Shown here in pieces: positions 22,561-34,760 of a stretch of 64,000 nt of DNA. The translations under genes were made by a program, and so were the position numbers. The notes under the pieces are model-generated. The model did no database searches. It was given only the letters and a program-made list of their open reading frames with translations, and was not told the origin of the DNA. The first letter of the stretch is position 1; each line of letters opens with the position of its first letter. Source of the DNA: Eopsaltria australis (lineage: Eukaryota > Chordata > Aves > Passeriformes > Petroicidae); the NCBI GenBank assembly GCA_034509425.1, contig JAVTVJ010000132.1, positions 1,116,001 through 1,180,000 on the forward strand, written 5' to 3'.

Positions 22561-24948
22561 TTTTTGTGCCTTATCAACATGAGTGCCTTCAGAGATCTTA
22601 AGTAAAGTACCATGTATGTACAAGCACTGTTCTTCCCTCTTCTGCAGCAATAGTGTTCTATTGTCTGCTCTGAATTTGTAGTTCCCTTTGTGCTCCTTTA
22701 GCTTCCTCAATGGGTTCTCAGATTTCCTGTCTGACTTGGCATTGCTGTCCTGGCTGAACTCTTGCCACCCTCTGCTGACCAAAACCCTACATGGCCCTTT
22801 TTTGCTTACGCCACCAATTAACCTTATAACGAAAAGTAACCTCTCCTACAAGCAGAAGCTCTCAAACTCAGGATGTCAGGTAACTGCTAGTTATATGTAT
22901 TGGTAAATCCTTAGGGTATTTAGTTCTCTGATGTTAATTTTAGATTGCTGTTTATTTCTTCTGGCCTGGCTAAAGCTGCCAGTTTTCAGAAAATGAAGGT
23001 CTGAACACGATACAAGTAATACAAACAATACAAGGAAATGAGAAATTGACCGTGACTCACAGCTTCCACATTTAGTTTCCACCTACACAGTTACACTCAA
23101 TTAACTCCTCCAAGGCTAAGTTTCAATACTCTACAAGAGCCCAGTAGTGACACAGGAGTGTGATGGCTTGGGCAACTTTAAAAGAAAGGGGCTTAGATAT
23201 TCAGATACTGATAGCTAATTTAAATACTGTAAATAAATGAAAAATGTTTATTTGTTGTTAATTTCCTCTCTTACCTAGTGATGACAGCTACTTGCTCTCC
23301 TCCAGACCTCTGCCCTCCCAGCAATAAAATTCATGTGAACTGTGAGCCAGAATTCAAGCCAGAATTTATGGGAAAAATTAACAACAGAGATCCTGTTATC
23401 TCTGCAGTGAGAGCCACCTGAATGGGGAGCAAGGACACAGGAGAAGGGATGCTATGCCAGAAGGAACTTTAGTTTGCTTTGCAATCACTTTAAATAAATG
23501 GGTAGGGGGAAAAATGGTGACAACAGAAAAAAAAAGAATAAACAAAATGTCCTGTGCCCTATGTCCACATGCACACCAGTCTGCAGTACATGGACCTTTT
23601 CAAGTAGAGGCTGAAGATCTAAAACTACACCAGGAAAAGAGAGTCTCCTATTTTACATGATCTTTGCCTTCACTCCAGCCTATTTTCAATTTCTCATGCC
23701 CATTTGGGCATTTTCCAAGCCACCCCAATAGGGACAGTCCTCCCACTGTGACAAAAATGTAATATTTGGCTTGTTAAATTGACTATCACTTCTGCAGCTG
23801 ATAATCAGGGAACTACTTATCTGTTAATCATCCCAGTTGGGAGCAGGCAGCTAAAGATTCAGCATGAGTTACATTGCTGCATCAGCCAAAAAAGTCCTCC
23901 TCTCTGCTGCTCTATGGCCCCTTTTCACCCCTCCCAGCCTATCTTCCCTCTCCAGTACATAGAGAGCAAAGGGCTGTGGTCTGCTCCCAGGGGCTGCTTA
24001 AGCCTGTCCCATGTATCCTTGTGCTTTTCTGGAGTGTAACCACAATATTGCAGAGAAAACCAAATCCTGGTGAGGCCGGGGTCACTCTTCCTCAGTGGGA
24101 AGGAATGGACCGCACCTTGGGCTGCAAAACTTCTTCCATCCATACCTGCTTCTTCATCTCCAGGAACTAAACATAGTCTTCTCCAGAGCATTGTTATCCT
24201 GCAAGTACCACAGCTTTCTCCAGAGCCCCAAAGGGAAATGGGGCTGCTTGTGTTGACTGATCATGCTTGATACGTAACAAGTTCTTATTCCTCACACCCC
24301 AGCTGCCCATCGGCTCAGCCATCCTGGGCAATCTTTGGACCATTTTGCAAACCACATATTGTGAGACATGCTAACGCTGTGCTGCCATTTCTGAGGCAGA
24401 TTCCTTATGCTGGATAAAAACAGCCCTGGGTATCAGAGCAATCTATATGGCTGCTGAGTCACCACTGCCTGCCCAAGGGGATGAAGGGATTGGATAGCTA
24501 ATTCCTAATTTAATAGAGTGGAGTGTTGTAGGACAGCTTCATCACCTTCTGGCTCTTCAGCCTTTGACTTCACTTTGATCTTCTCAACACAGAGATGTGG
24601 TAGAGCATGAGCGGACCCTGTCTGGGACTGTGCCCATGAAAAGATCCTGGTGGAAGCTGTGAGCTCAGGGTCACAAAGCCATGCAGATCCCGTACAGAGC
24701 TGGTGTGAGGCCGACTACCTCAGCACCAGGGTGGAGCAAATATCCAGCTGTCTGCACCCATCCATGCAGGGTACCCTCTGGGAGGCCAAAGGGAGCTGCT
24801 GGCAAGGGCTGTCCCATGCCTTTTCCCCAGAGGCATTTTCCCTGGCACAGGATTTGTCTGGAGCAACCCTTCTCTAGTGGTTCCAGTTCACCTATTCGAG
24901 TTTCTGACCAAATGCCAGCACACTTACCAAAATTTACCTGATGTTTGC
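22561..24948. other. No gene recognised between CR1 and LTR
   Basis: Unique-looking sequence. GC content rises from about 23.9 kb to 24.9 kb, and several short frames open there without family resemblance. This could be more remnant retroviral or host sequence; I cannot tell. Confidence 0.4.
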
Positions 24949-25599
24949 TGTGAGATGAGGATTAGGAGTAGGCAAAGCAGGCTCAAACTTTATAAAGTAC
25001 AAAGAAACTTTATTAATATACCTAAGACAAAGGAAAAAAACAAGAAAAACCAGAACAAACTCCTCAGACCACCCCTCCTTCCCCCACCTCTCCATTTCCT
25101 TCTCCCTGGCAACACACAAAAGACAACACTTCGACCTCCAGTCAGTTTACCACCTCTGAAATAGCTCTTGTTCTAGTTCATTTAGGGAGATAAGTCTCTT
25201 TTGTTTATACCATGGATTTTCTGTACAAAAAATACAGTTTTTTATGGGTCTTCAGCCTCACCACCAGCTGCCACCCAGAAGAAAGATCAGCTTAATGGTG
25301 GATCCCTCCCACACCAGTAGCCTTCCCACAGCCACTATGGTGGGTTATGAACAGTCCATGGGGTACTTTTTAAAGGATGTACAGTTCAATTGCAGCAACA
25401 AAGAAAATCCCTTCTTCTGTGTTGAGCAACACAGGTTCTCCTGACAACACAAGTTCTCTGGCATTCCCCTGGGACCAGGACTCTGGGTCACAGCCTCTCC
25501 TCTCTCTTGGTTCAAGTTTCTCATCAGGCTGTACTTTTTCAACACCTACTTGTCTTTACCCAGGTATTTCAGTTCACTGGTTGCAATTAGAACCTCACA
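24949..25599 (-). mobile_element. Endogenous retrovirus LTR (3' LTR position)
   Basis: On the minus strand the 651-bp element begins TGTGAGGTTCTAATTGCAAC and ends CCTCATCTCACA, so its ends form the inverted pair TGTGAG/CTCACA expected of LTR termini. An AATAAA signal lies 60 bp from the 3' end. A purine tract lies immediately before the TG, which places this as the LTR at the 3' end of a provirus whose interior extends to higher coordinates. I cannot assign the family; an avian ERVL-like or ERVK-like class is possible. No second LTR is in the window. Confidence 0.72.
25009..25014 (-). promoter_or_regulatory. LTR polyadenylation signal AATAAA
   Basis: AATAAA on the minus strand, followed by GTTTCTTTGTACTTTATAAA and a T/G-rich stretch, at the place where the R region of an LTR would end. 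Confidence 0.65.
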
Positions 25600-25609
25600 T
25601 CCCCCCTTT
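25600..25609 (-). other. Retroviral polypurine tract
   Basis: AAAGGGGGGA on the minus strand directly abuts the TG of the LTR. This is the normal site for plus-strand DNA priming in retroviruses and fixes the LTR boundary. Confidence 0.7.
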
Positions 25610-26425
25610 GGACTATATCTTCATATATTACAGGGAACTTACTAGCTCAGTCCCCAGCCATGGATCTCCAAAAGAATTTTCAGCTTCACTCTCAAAGCAC
25701 TTCTCATACACTTCCCTCTAGGTATCGGTTCTGCTTTCCCCACTGACTGTAAAGTCTCTATGCTGCATTTATGTAGACGTCCTCACTCATTCCTCCCTCT
25801 GGGCAAGGAAAGAGGGGTGTCTGTAAGTTTAGTCCAGACACAGATAGAGTTAATCTCTCTCTCTCTCTCTCTGGCGGTGTGATGATCACATGTTATCTGC
25901 CGGGCTGTTTGAACAGGTCTGAGCTGGATGGCAGAAGCTCTCAGAGTCTCTCTGCCTGGCTCTGTGCAGCTGGCTCGGCCTGGTGGGGCCATCTGGGCCC
26001 GGGGTGACTGGCCCGGAGCAGGGGCCTGGCCCTGTCTTGTGTAGCTGACACACCGGCTGAACTGTATCTCCCGAGTACCAGACCAGTTCCTCCCCCATGC
26101 CCAGCTGAAGCTTCACGGTGGCTCCAAACCTCCCGTCCCACTGCTCCATCTTTGGAAGGCGGGTGAGGGCCTTACTGGGGAGAGAAGCAGAAGATACTAC
26201 TCCGAAAAAAGAGCAGGACAAAAGAAGAAGAGGCTCAGTAGTTCTCTGCTTATTCACGATAGTTCCTAAATGAAGGATGAAATTTTCAAATGGTTTACAC
26301 ACATATCAATCCTTAACACTACCATGCTATTGGCTCTCACATTCAGGAATAAAGTGAAATACCTCCCTGAAGCATAAGTCACTTACGATATTTTATACAC
26401 TCCTGAACTAACACAGGACAAGTAT
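25610..26425 (-). mobile_element. Probable 3' internal remnant of the same endogenous retrovirus
   Basis: This lies on the internal side of the polypurine tract and so should be provirus interior, or host sequence joined by a later break. A 138-codon minus-strand frame (26302-25886) is open but shows no motif of gag, pol, env or dUTPase that I recognise. A (CT)n run sits at 25854. The satellite starts at about 26426 without a second LTR, so the provirus is truncated. Confidence 0.45.
25854..25873. repeat. (CT)n microsatellite
   Basis: About ten CT units inside the presumed retroviral remnant. Confidence 0.9.
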
Positions 26426-26637
26426 AAAGCAAAAGAACTCGCGAAAATTATTCCCAAACAAATCCCAAAAGAAAGGGAACAAAGAGAAACAAATGGACAT
26501 AAAATAACCTGAAGAAATGAGATTTCAAAAATAAGTAAAAAAATCTGAAAGGACGCAGAAATAGGAAAAGCCAGCGGGATGACCTGAAGTGCAGGGAAAT
26601 GGACGGAAGCTTGCCAAAAATATCCTCACTAAAATCG

Positions 26638-26699
26638 CAAGATTTCATTCCCTTTCCTGAAAGGAAATTCTTCCTTTCAGGAAAGGGAATGAAATCTTG
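26638..26699 (+). repeat. Representative satellite inverted repeat, loop ATTC
   Basis: Left arm 26638-26666 and right arm 26671-26699 are perfect reverse complements over 29 bp; the loop is 26667-26670 (ATTC). The arm core is CCCTTTCCTGAAAGGAA. The element recurs once per monomer and could form a DNA cruciform or a shRNA-like RNA stem. In B copies one arm base differs (AATCCTG against CAAGATT), leaving one mismatch. Confidence 0.95.
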
Positions 26700-27867
26700 A
26701 AATCGCAGGACAAAGTGGAAGAAAGCCTCTTGCAAGGAGATAAGATCAAATCAAAATGCAATTGAAAAAAACCAGAAAATTTGCAAGTGGACCGGCTGCA
26801 ACCAAATGCACTCGGATGAAATGAGGTGCAGTTTAAAGCACCAGAACTTGTGAAAATTATTCCCAAACAAATCCCAAAACAAAGGGAAGCAAGAGAAACA
26901 AATGGACATACAGTAACCCGAAGAAATGAGATTTCAAAAATGGATAAAAAAATTCTGAAAGGACGCAGAAATAAGAAAAGCCAGCGGGATGACCTGAAGT
27001 GCAGGGAAATGGACGGAAGCTTGCCAAAAATATCCTCACTGAAATCGCAAGATTTCATTCCATTTCCTGAAAGGAAATTCTTCCTTTCAGGAAAGGGAAT
27101 GAAATCTTGAAATCGCAGGACAAAGTGGAAGAAAGCCTCTGGCAAGGAGATAAGATCAAATCAAAATGCAATTGAAAAAAAGCAGAAAATTTGCAAGTGG
27201 ACCGGCTGCAACCAAATGCACTCGGATGAAATGAGGTGCAGTTTAAAGCACCAGAACTTGTGAAAATTATTTCCAAACCAATCCCAAAACAAAGGGAACA
27301 AAGAGAAAGAAATGGACATCAAATAACCTGAAGAAATGAGATTTCAAAAATAAGTAAAAAATTCTGAAAGGATGCACAAATAAGAAAAGCCAGTGGGATG
27401 ACCTGAAGTGCAGGGAAATGGACGGAAGCTTGCCAAAAATATCCTCACTGAAATCGCAAGATTTCATTCCCTTTCCTGAAAGGAAATTCTTCCTTTCAGG
27501 AAAGGGAATGAAATCTTGAAATCGCAGGACAAAGTGGAAGAAACTCTCTGGCAAGGAGATAAGATCAAATCAAAATGCAATTGGAAAAAAAACCAGAAAA
27601 TTTGCAATTGGACCGGCTGCAACCAAATGCACTCGGATGAAATGAGGTGCAGTTTAAAGCACCAGAACTTGTGAAAATTATTTCCAAACCAATCCCAAAA
27701 CAAATGGAACAAAGAGAAACAAATGGACATCAAATAACCTGAAGAAATGAGATTTCAAAAATAAGTAAAAAAATCTGAAAGGACACAGAAATAAGAAAAG
27801 CCAGCGGGATTACCTGAAGTGCAGGGAAATGGACGGAAGCTTGCCAAAAATATCCTCACTGAAATCG

Positions 27868-27929
27868 CAAGATTTCATTCCCTTTCCTGAAAGGAAGAAT
27901 TTCCTTTCAGGAAAGGGAATGAACTCTTG
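27868..27929 (+). repeat. Representative satellite inverted repeat, flipped loop GAAT
   Basis: Same arms as the standard copy, but the centre reads GGAAGAATTTCC, the exact reverse complement of GGAAATTCTTCC; loop GAAT at 27897-27900. The right arm also has a change (GAACTCTT for GAAATCTT). A sister copy with both changes lies five monomers on, at about 29944. Confidence 0.92.
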
Positions 27930-30900
27930 AAATCGCAGGACAAAGTGGAAGAAAGCCTCTGGCAAGGAGATAAGATCAAATCAAAATGCAATTGAAAAAA
28001 ACCAGAAAATTTGCAAGTGGACCGGCTGCAACCAAATGCACTCGGATGAAATGAGGTGCAGTTTAAAGCACCAGAACTTGTGATAATTATTTCCAAACCA
28101 ATCCCAAGAGAAAGGGAACAAAGAGAAACAAATGGACATAAAATAACCTGAAGAAATGAGATTTCAAAAATAAGTAAAAAAATCTGAAAGGACACAGAAA
28201 TAAGAAAAGCCAGCGAGATGACCTGAAGTGCAGGGAAATGGACGGAAGCTTGCCAAAAATATCCTCACTGAAATCGCAAGATTTCATTCCTTTTCCTGAA
28301 AGGAAATTCTTCCTTTCAGGAAAGGGAATGAAATCTTGAAATCGCAGGACAAAGTGGAAGAAAGCCTCTGGCAAGGAGATAAGATCAAATCAAAATGCAA
28401 TTGAAAAAAACCAGAAAATTTGCACATGGACCGCCTGCAACCAAATGCACTCGGGTGAAATGAGGTGCAGTTTAAAGCACCAGAACTTGTGAAAATTATT
28501 CCCAAACCAATCCCAAAACAAAGGGAACAAAGAGAAAGAAATGGACATAAAATAACCGGAAGAAATGAGACTTCCAAAATAAGTAAAAAAATCTGAAAGG
28601 ACACAGAAATAAGAAAAGCCAGCGGGATGACCTGAAGTGCAGGGAAATGGACGGAAGCTTGCCAAAAATATCTTCACTGAAATCGCAAGATTTCATTCCC
28701 TTTCCTGAAAGGAAATTCTTCCTTTCAGGAAAGGGAATGAAATCTTGAAATCGCAGGACAAAGTGGAAGAAAGCCTCTGGCAAGGAGAGAAGATCAAATC
28801 AAAATGCAATTGAAAAAAACCAGAAAATTTGCACATGGACCGGCTGCAACCAAATGCACTCGGATGAAATGAGGTGCAGTTCAAAGCACCAGAACTTGTG
28901 AAAATTATTCCAAAACAAATCCCAAGAGAAAGGGAACAAAGAGAAACAAATGGACATCAAATAACCTGAAGAAATGAGATTTCAAAAATAAGTAAAAAAT
29001 TCAGAAAGGACACAGAAATAAGAAAAGCAAGTGGGATGACCTGAAGTGCAGGGAAATGGACGGAAGCTTGCCAAAAATATCCTCACTGAAATCGCAAGAT
29101 TTCATTCCCTTTCTTGAAAGGAAATTCTTCCTTTCAGGAAAGGGAATGAAATCTTGAAATCGCAGGACAAAGTGGAAGAAACCCTCTGGCAAGGAGATAA
29201 GATCAAATCAAAATGCAATTGAAAAAAACCAGAAAATTTGCAATAGGACCGGCTGCAACCAAATGCACTCGGATGAAATGAGGTGCAGTTTAAAGCACCA
29301 GAAACTTGTGAAAATTATTCCCAAACAAATCCCAAAACTAAGGGAAGCAGGAGAAACAAATGCACATAAAGTAACCCGAAGAAATGAGATTTCAAAAATG
29401 GATAAAAAAATTCTGGAAGGACGCAGAAATAAGAAAAGCCAGCGGGATGACCTGAAGTGCAGGGAAATGGATGGAAGCTTGCCAAAAATATCCTCACTGA
29501 AATCGCAAGATTTCATTCCCTTTCCTGAAAGGAAATTCTTCCTTTCAGGAAAGGGAATGAAATCTTGAAATCGCAGGACCAAGTGGAAGAAACCCTCTGG
29601 CAAGGAGATAAGATCAAATCAAAATGCAATTGAAAAAAACAGAAAATTTGCAAGTGGACCGGCTGCAACCAAATGCACTCGGATGAAATGAGGTGCAGTT
29701 TAAAGCACCAGAACTTGTGAAAATTATTTCCAAACAAATCCCCAAGAGAAAGGGAACAAAGAGAAACAAATGGACATCAAATAACCTGAAGAAATGAGAT
29801 TTCAAAAATAAGTAAAAAAATCTGAAAGGACACAGAAATAAGAAAAGCCAGCGGGATTACCTGAAGTGCAGGGAAATGGAGGGAAGCTTGCCAAAAATAT
29901 CCTCACTGAAATTGCAAGATTTCATTCCCTTTCCTGAAAGGAAGAATTTCCTTTCAGGAAAGGGAATGAACTCTTGAAATCGCAGGACAAAGTGGAAGAA
30001 AGCCTCTGGCAAGGAGATAAGATCAAATCAAAATGCAATTGAAAAAACCAGAAAATTTGCAATGGACCGGCTGCAACCAAATGCACTCGGATGAAATGAG
30101 GTGCAGTTTAAAGCACCAGAACTTGTGAAAATTATTTCCAAACAAATCCCAAAACAAAGGGAACAAAGAGAAACAAATGGACATAAAATAACCTGAAGAA
30201 ATGAGATTTCAAAAATAAGTAAAGAATTCTGAAAGGACGCAGAAATAAGAAAAAGCCAGCGGGATTGACCCTGAAGTGCAGGGAAATGGACGGAAGCTTG
30301 CCAAAAATATCCTCACTGAAATCGCAAGATTTCATTCCCTTTCCTGAAAGGAAATTCTTCCTTTCAGGAAAGGGAATGAAATCTTGAAATCGCAGGACAA
30401 AGTGGAAGAAAGCCTCTGGCAAGGAGATAAGATCAAATCAAAATGCAATTGAAAAAAACCAGAAAATTTGCAAGTGGACCGGCTGCAACCAAATGCACTC
30501 GGATGAAATGAGGTGCAGTTTAAAGCACCAGAACTTGTGAAAATTATTCCCAAACCAATCCCAAAACAAATGGAACAAAGAGAAAGAAATGGACATAAAA
30601 TAACCTGAAGAAATGAGATTTCAAAAATAAGTAAAAAAATCTGAAAGGACATAGAAATAAGAAAAGCCAGCGGGATGACCTGAAGTGCAGGGAAATGGAC
30701 GGAAGCTTGCCAAAAATATCCTCACTGAAATCGCAAGATTTCATTCCCTTTCCTGAAAGGAAATTCTTCCTTTCAGGAAAGGGAATGAAATCTTGAAATC
30801 GCAGGACAAAGTGGAAGAAAGCCTCTGGCAAGGAGATAAGATCAAATCAAAATGCAATTGAAAAAAACCAGAAAATTTGCAAGTGGACCGGCTGCAACCA

Positions 30901-33900
30901 AATGCACTCGGATGAAATGAGGTGCAGTTCAAAGCACCAGAACTTGTGAAAATTATTCCCAAACCAATCCCAAGAGAAAGGGAACAAAGAGAAACAAATG
31001 GACATCAAATAACCTGAAGAAATGAGATTTCAAAAATAAGTAAAAAAATCTGAAAGGACACAGAAATAAGAAAAGCCAGTGGGATGACCTGAAGTGCAGG
31101 GAAATGGACGGAAGCTTGCCAAAAATATCCTCACTGAAATCGCAAGATTTCATTCCCTTTCCTGAAAGGAAATTCTTCCTTTCAGGAAAGGGAATGAAAT
31201 CTTGAAATCGCAGGACAAAGTGGAAGAAAGCCTCTGGCAAGGAGATAAGATCAAATCAAAATGCAATTGAAAAAAACCAGAAAATTTGCAAGTGGACCGG
31301 CTGCAACCAAATGCACTCGGATGAAATGAGGTGCAGTTTAAAGCACCAGAACTTGTGAAAATTATTCCAAACAAATCCCAAGAGAAAGGGAACAAAGAGA
31401 AACAAATGGACATCAAATAACCTGAAGAAATGAGATTTCAAAAATAAGTAAAAATATCTGAAAGGACACAGAAATAAGAAAAGCCAGTGGGATTACCTGA
31501 AGTGCAGGGAAATGGACGGAAGCTTGCCAAAAATATCCTCACTGAAATCGCAAGATTTCATTCCCTTTCCTGAAAGGAAATTCTTCCTTTCAGGAAAGGG
31601 AATGAAATCTTGAAATCGCAGGACAAAGTGGAAGAAAGCCTCTGGCAAGGAGATAAGATCAAATCAAAATGCAATTGAAAAAAACCAGAAATTTGCAAGT
31701 GGACCGGCTGCAACCAAATGCACTCGGATGAAATGAGGTGCAGTTTAAAGCACCAGAACTTGTGAAAATTATTCCCAAACCAATCCCAAAACAAATGGAA
31801 CAAAGAGAAAGAAATGGACATAAAATAACCTGAAGAAATGAGATTTCAAAAATAAGTAAAAAATTCTGAAAGGAGGCAGAAATAAGAAAAGCCAGCGGGA
31901 TGACCTGAAGTGCAGGGGAATGGACGGAAGCTTGCCAAAAATATCCTCACTGAAATCGCAAGATTTCATTCCCTTTCCTGAAAGGAAATTCTTCCTTTCA
32001 GGAAAGGGAATGAAATCTTGAAATCGCAGGACAAAGTGGAAGAAAGCCTCTGGCAAGGAGATAAGATCAAATCAAAATGCAATTGAAAAAAACCAGAAAA
32101 TTTGCAAGTGGACCGGCTGCAACCAAATGCACTCGGATGAAATGAGGTGCAGTTTAAAGCACCAGAACTTGTGAAAATTATTTCCAAACAAATCCCAAAA
32201 GAAAGGGAACAAAGAGAAACAAATGGACATCAAATAACCTGAAGAAATGAGATTTCAAAAATAAGTAAAAAAATCTGAAAGGACACAGAAATAAGAAAAG
32301 CCAGCGGGATTACCTGAAGTGCAGGAAATTGGAGGGAAGCTTGCCAAAAATATCCTCACTGAAATCGCAAGATTTCATTCCCTTTCCTGAAAGGAAATTC
32401 TTCCTTTCAGGAAAGGGAATGAAATCTTGAAATCGCAGGACAAAGTGGAAGAAAGCCTCTGGCAAGGAGATAAGATCAAATCAAAATGCAATTGAAAAAA
32501 AACAGAAAATTTGCAAGTGGACCGGCTGCAACCAAATGCACTCGGATGAAATGAGGTGCAGTTCAAAGCACCAGAACTTGTGAAAATTATTCCAAACAAA
32601 TCCCAAGAGAAAGGGAACAAAGAGAAACAAATGGACATCAAATAACCTGAAGAAATGAGATTTCAAAAATAAGTAAAAAATCTGAAAGGACACAGAAATA
32701 AGAAAAGCCAGCGGGATGACCTGAAGTGCAGGGAAATGGACGGAAGCTTGCCAAAAATATCCTCACTGAAATCGCAAGATTTCATTCCCTTTCCTGAAAG
32801 GAAATTCTTCCTTTCAGGAAAGGGAATGAAATCTTGAAATCGCAGGACAAAGTGGAAGAAAGCCTCTGGCAAGGAGATAAGATCAAATCAAAATGCAATT
32901 GAAAAGAAACAGAAAATTTGCAAGTGGACCAGCTGCAACCAAATGCACTCGGATGAAATGAGGTGCAGTTTAAAGCACCAGAACTTGTGAAAATTATTTC
33001 CAAAACAAATCCCAAAACAAAGGGAACAAAGAGAAACAAATGGACATCAAATAACCTAAAGAAATGAGATTTCAAAAATAAGTAAAGAATTCTGAAAGGG
33101 CGCAGAAATAAGAAAAACAAGTGGGATGACCTGAAGTGCAGGGAAATGGAGGGAAGCTTGCCAAAAATATCCTCACTGAAATCGCAAGATTTCATTCCCT
33201 TTCCTGAAAGGAAATTCTTCCTTTCAGGAAAGGGAATGAAATCTTGAAATCGCAGGACAAAGTGGAAGAAACCCTCTGGCAAGGAGATAAGATCAAATCA
33301 AAATGCAATTGAAAAAAACCAGAAAATTTGCACATGGACCGGCTGCAACCAAATGCACTCGGATGAAATGAGGTGCAGTTCAAAGCACCAGAACTTGTGA
33401 AAATTATTCCAAAACCAATCCCAAAACAAAGGGAACAAAGAGAAACAAATGGACATAAAATAACCTGAAGAAATGAGATTTCAAAAATAAGTAAAAAATT
33501 CGGAAAGGACACAGATATAATAAAAGCCAGCGGGATGACCTGAAGTGCAGGGAAATGGAGGGAAGCTTGCCAAAAATATCCTCACTGAAATCGCAAGATT
33601 TCATTCCCTTTCCTGAAATGAAATTCTTCCTTTCAGGAAAGGGAATGAAATCTTGAAATCGCAGGACAAAGTGGAAGAAAGCCTCTGGCAAGGAGATAAG
33701 ATCAAATCAAAATGCAATTGAAAAAAACCAGAAAATTTGCAAGTGGACCGGCTGCAACCAAATGTACTCGGATGAAATGAGGTGCAGTTCAAAGCACCAG
33801 AACTTGTGAAAATTATTCCAAAACAAATCCCAAGAGAAAGGGAACAAAGAGAAACAAATGGACATAAAATAACCTGAAGAAATGAGATTTCAAAAATAAG

Positions 33901-34556
33901 TAAAAAATTCAGAAAGGAGGCAGAAATAAGAAAAGCCAGTGGGATGACCTGAAGTGCAGGGAAATGGAGGGAAGCTTGCCAAAAATATCCTCACTGAAAT
34001 CGCAAGATTTCATTCCCTTTCGTGAAAGGAAATTCTTCCTTTCAGGAAAGGGAATGAAATCTTGAAATCGCAGGACAAAGTGGAAGAAAGCCTCTGGCAA
34101 GGAGATAAGATCAAATCAAAATGCAATTGAAAAAAAAACAGAAAATTTGCAAGTGGACCGGCTGCAACCAAATGCACTCGGATGAAATGAGGTGCAGTTT
34201 AAAGCACCAGAACTTGTGAAAATTATTCCCAAACAAATCCCAAGAGAAAGGGAACAAAGAGAAACAAATGGACATCAAATAACCTGAAGAAATGAGACTT
34301 CAAAAATAAGTAAAAAAATCTGAAAGGACAACGAAATAAGAAAAGCAAGTGGGATTACCTGAAGTGCAGGGAAATGGACGGAAGCTTGCCAAAAATATCC
34401 TCACTGAAATCGCAAGATTTCATTCCCTTTCCTGAAAGGAAATTCTTCCTTTCAGGAAAGGGAATTAAATCTTGAAATCGCAGGACAAAGTGGAAGAAAC
34501 CCTCTGGCAAGGAGATAAGATCAAATCAAAATGCAATTGAAAAAAAACAGAAAATT

Positions 34557-34760
34557 TGCAATGGACTGCTGCAACCAAAGCATCGGCATTAATAGTGCAG
34601 GTTAAAGCCCACCAGAACTTGTGAAAATATTCCAAAACCAATCCCAAAACAAAGAACAAAGAAAACAATACGGACATCAAATAACCTGAAGAATGAAGAT
34701 TCAAAAATAAGTAAAAATTCTGAAAGATGCGAAATAAAAATATCTCTGTGATTACCTGAA
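34557..34760 (+). repeat. Degenerate A monomer
   Basis: Many small deletions and changes relative to neighbours (GACTGCTGCAACCAAAGCAT, ATCGGCATTAATAGTGCAGG). The unit is out of register and then returns to normal. Either a decayed copy or uncorrected sequence. Confidence 0.75.
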
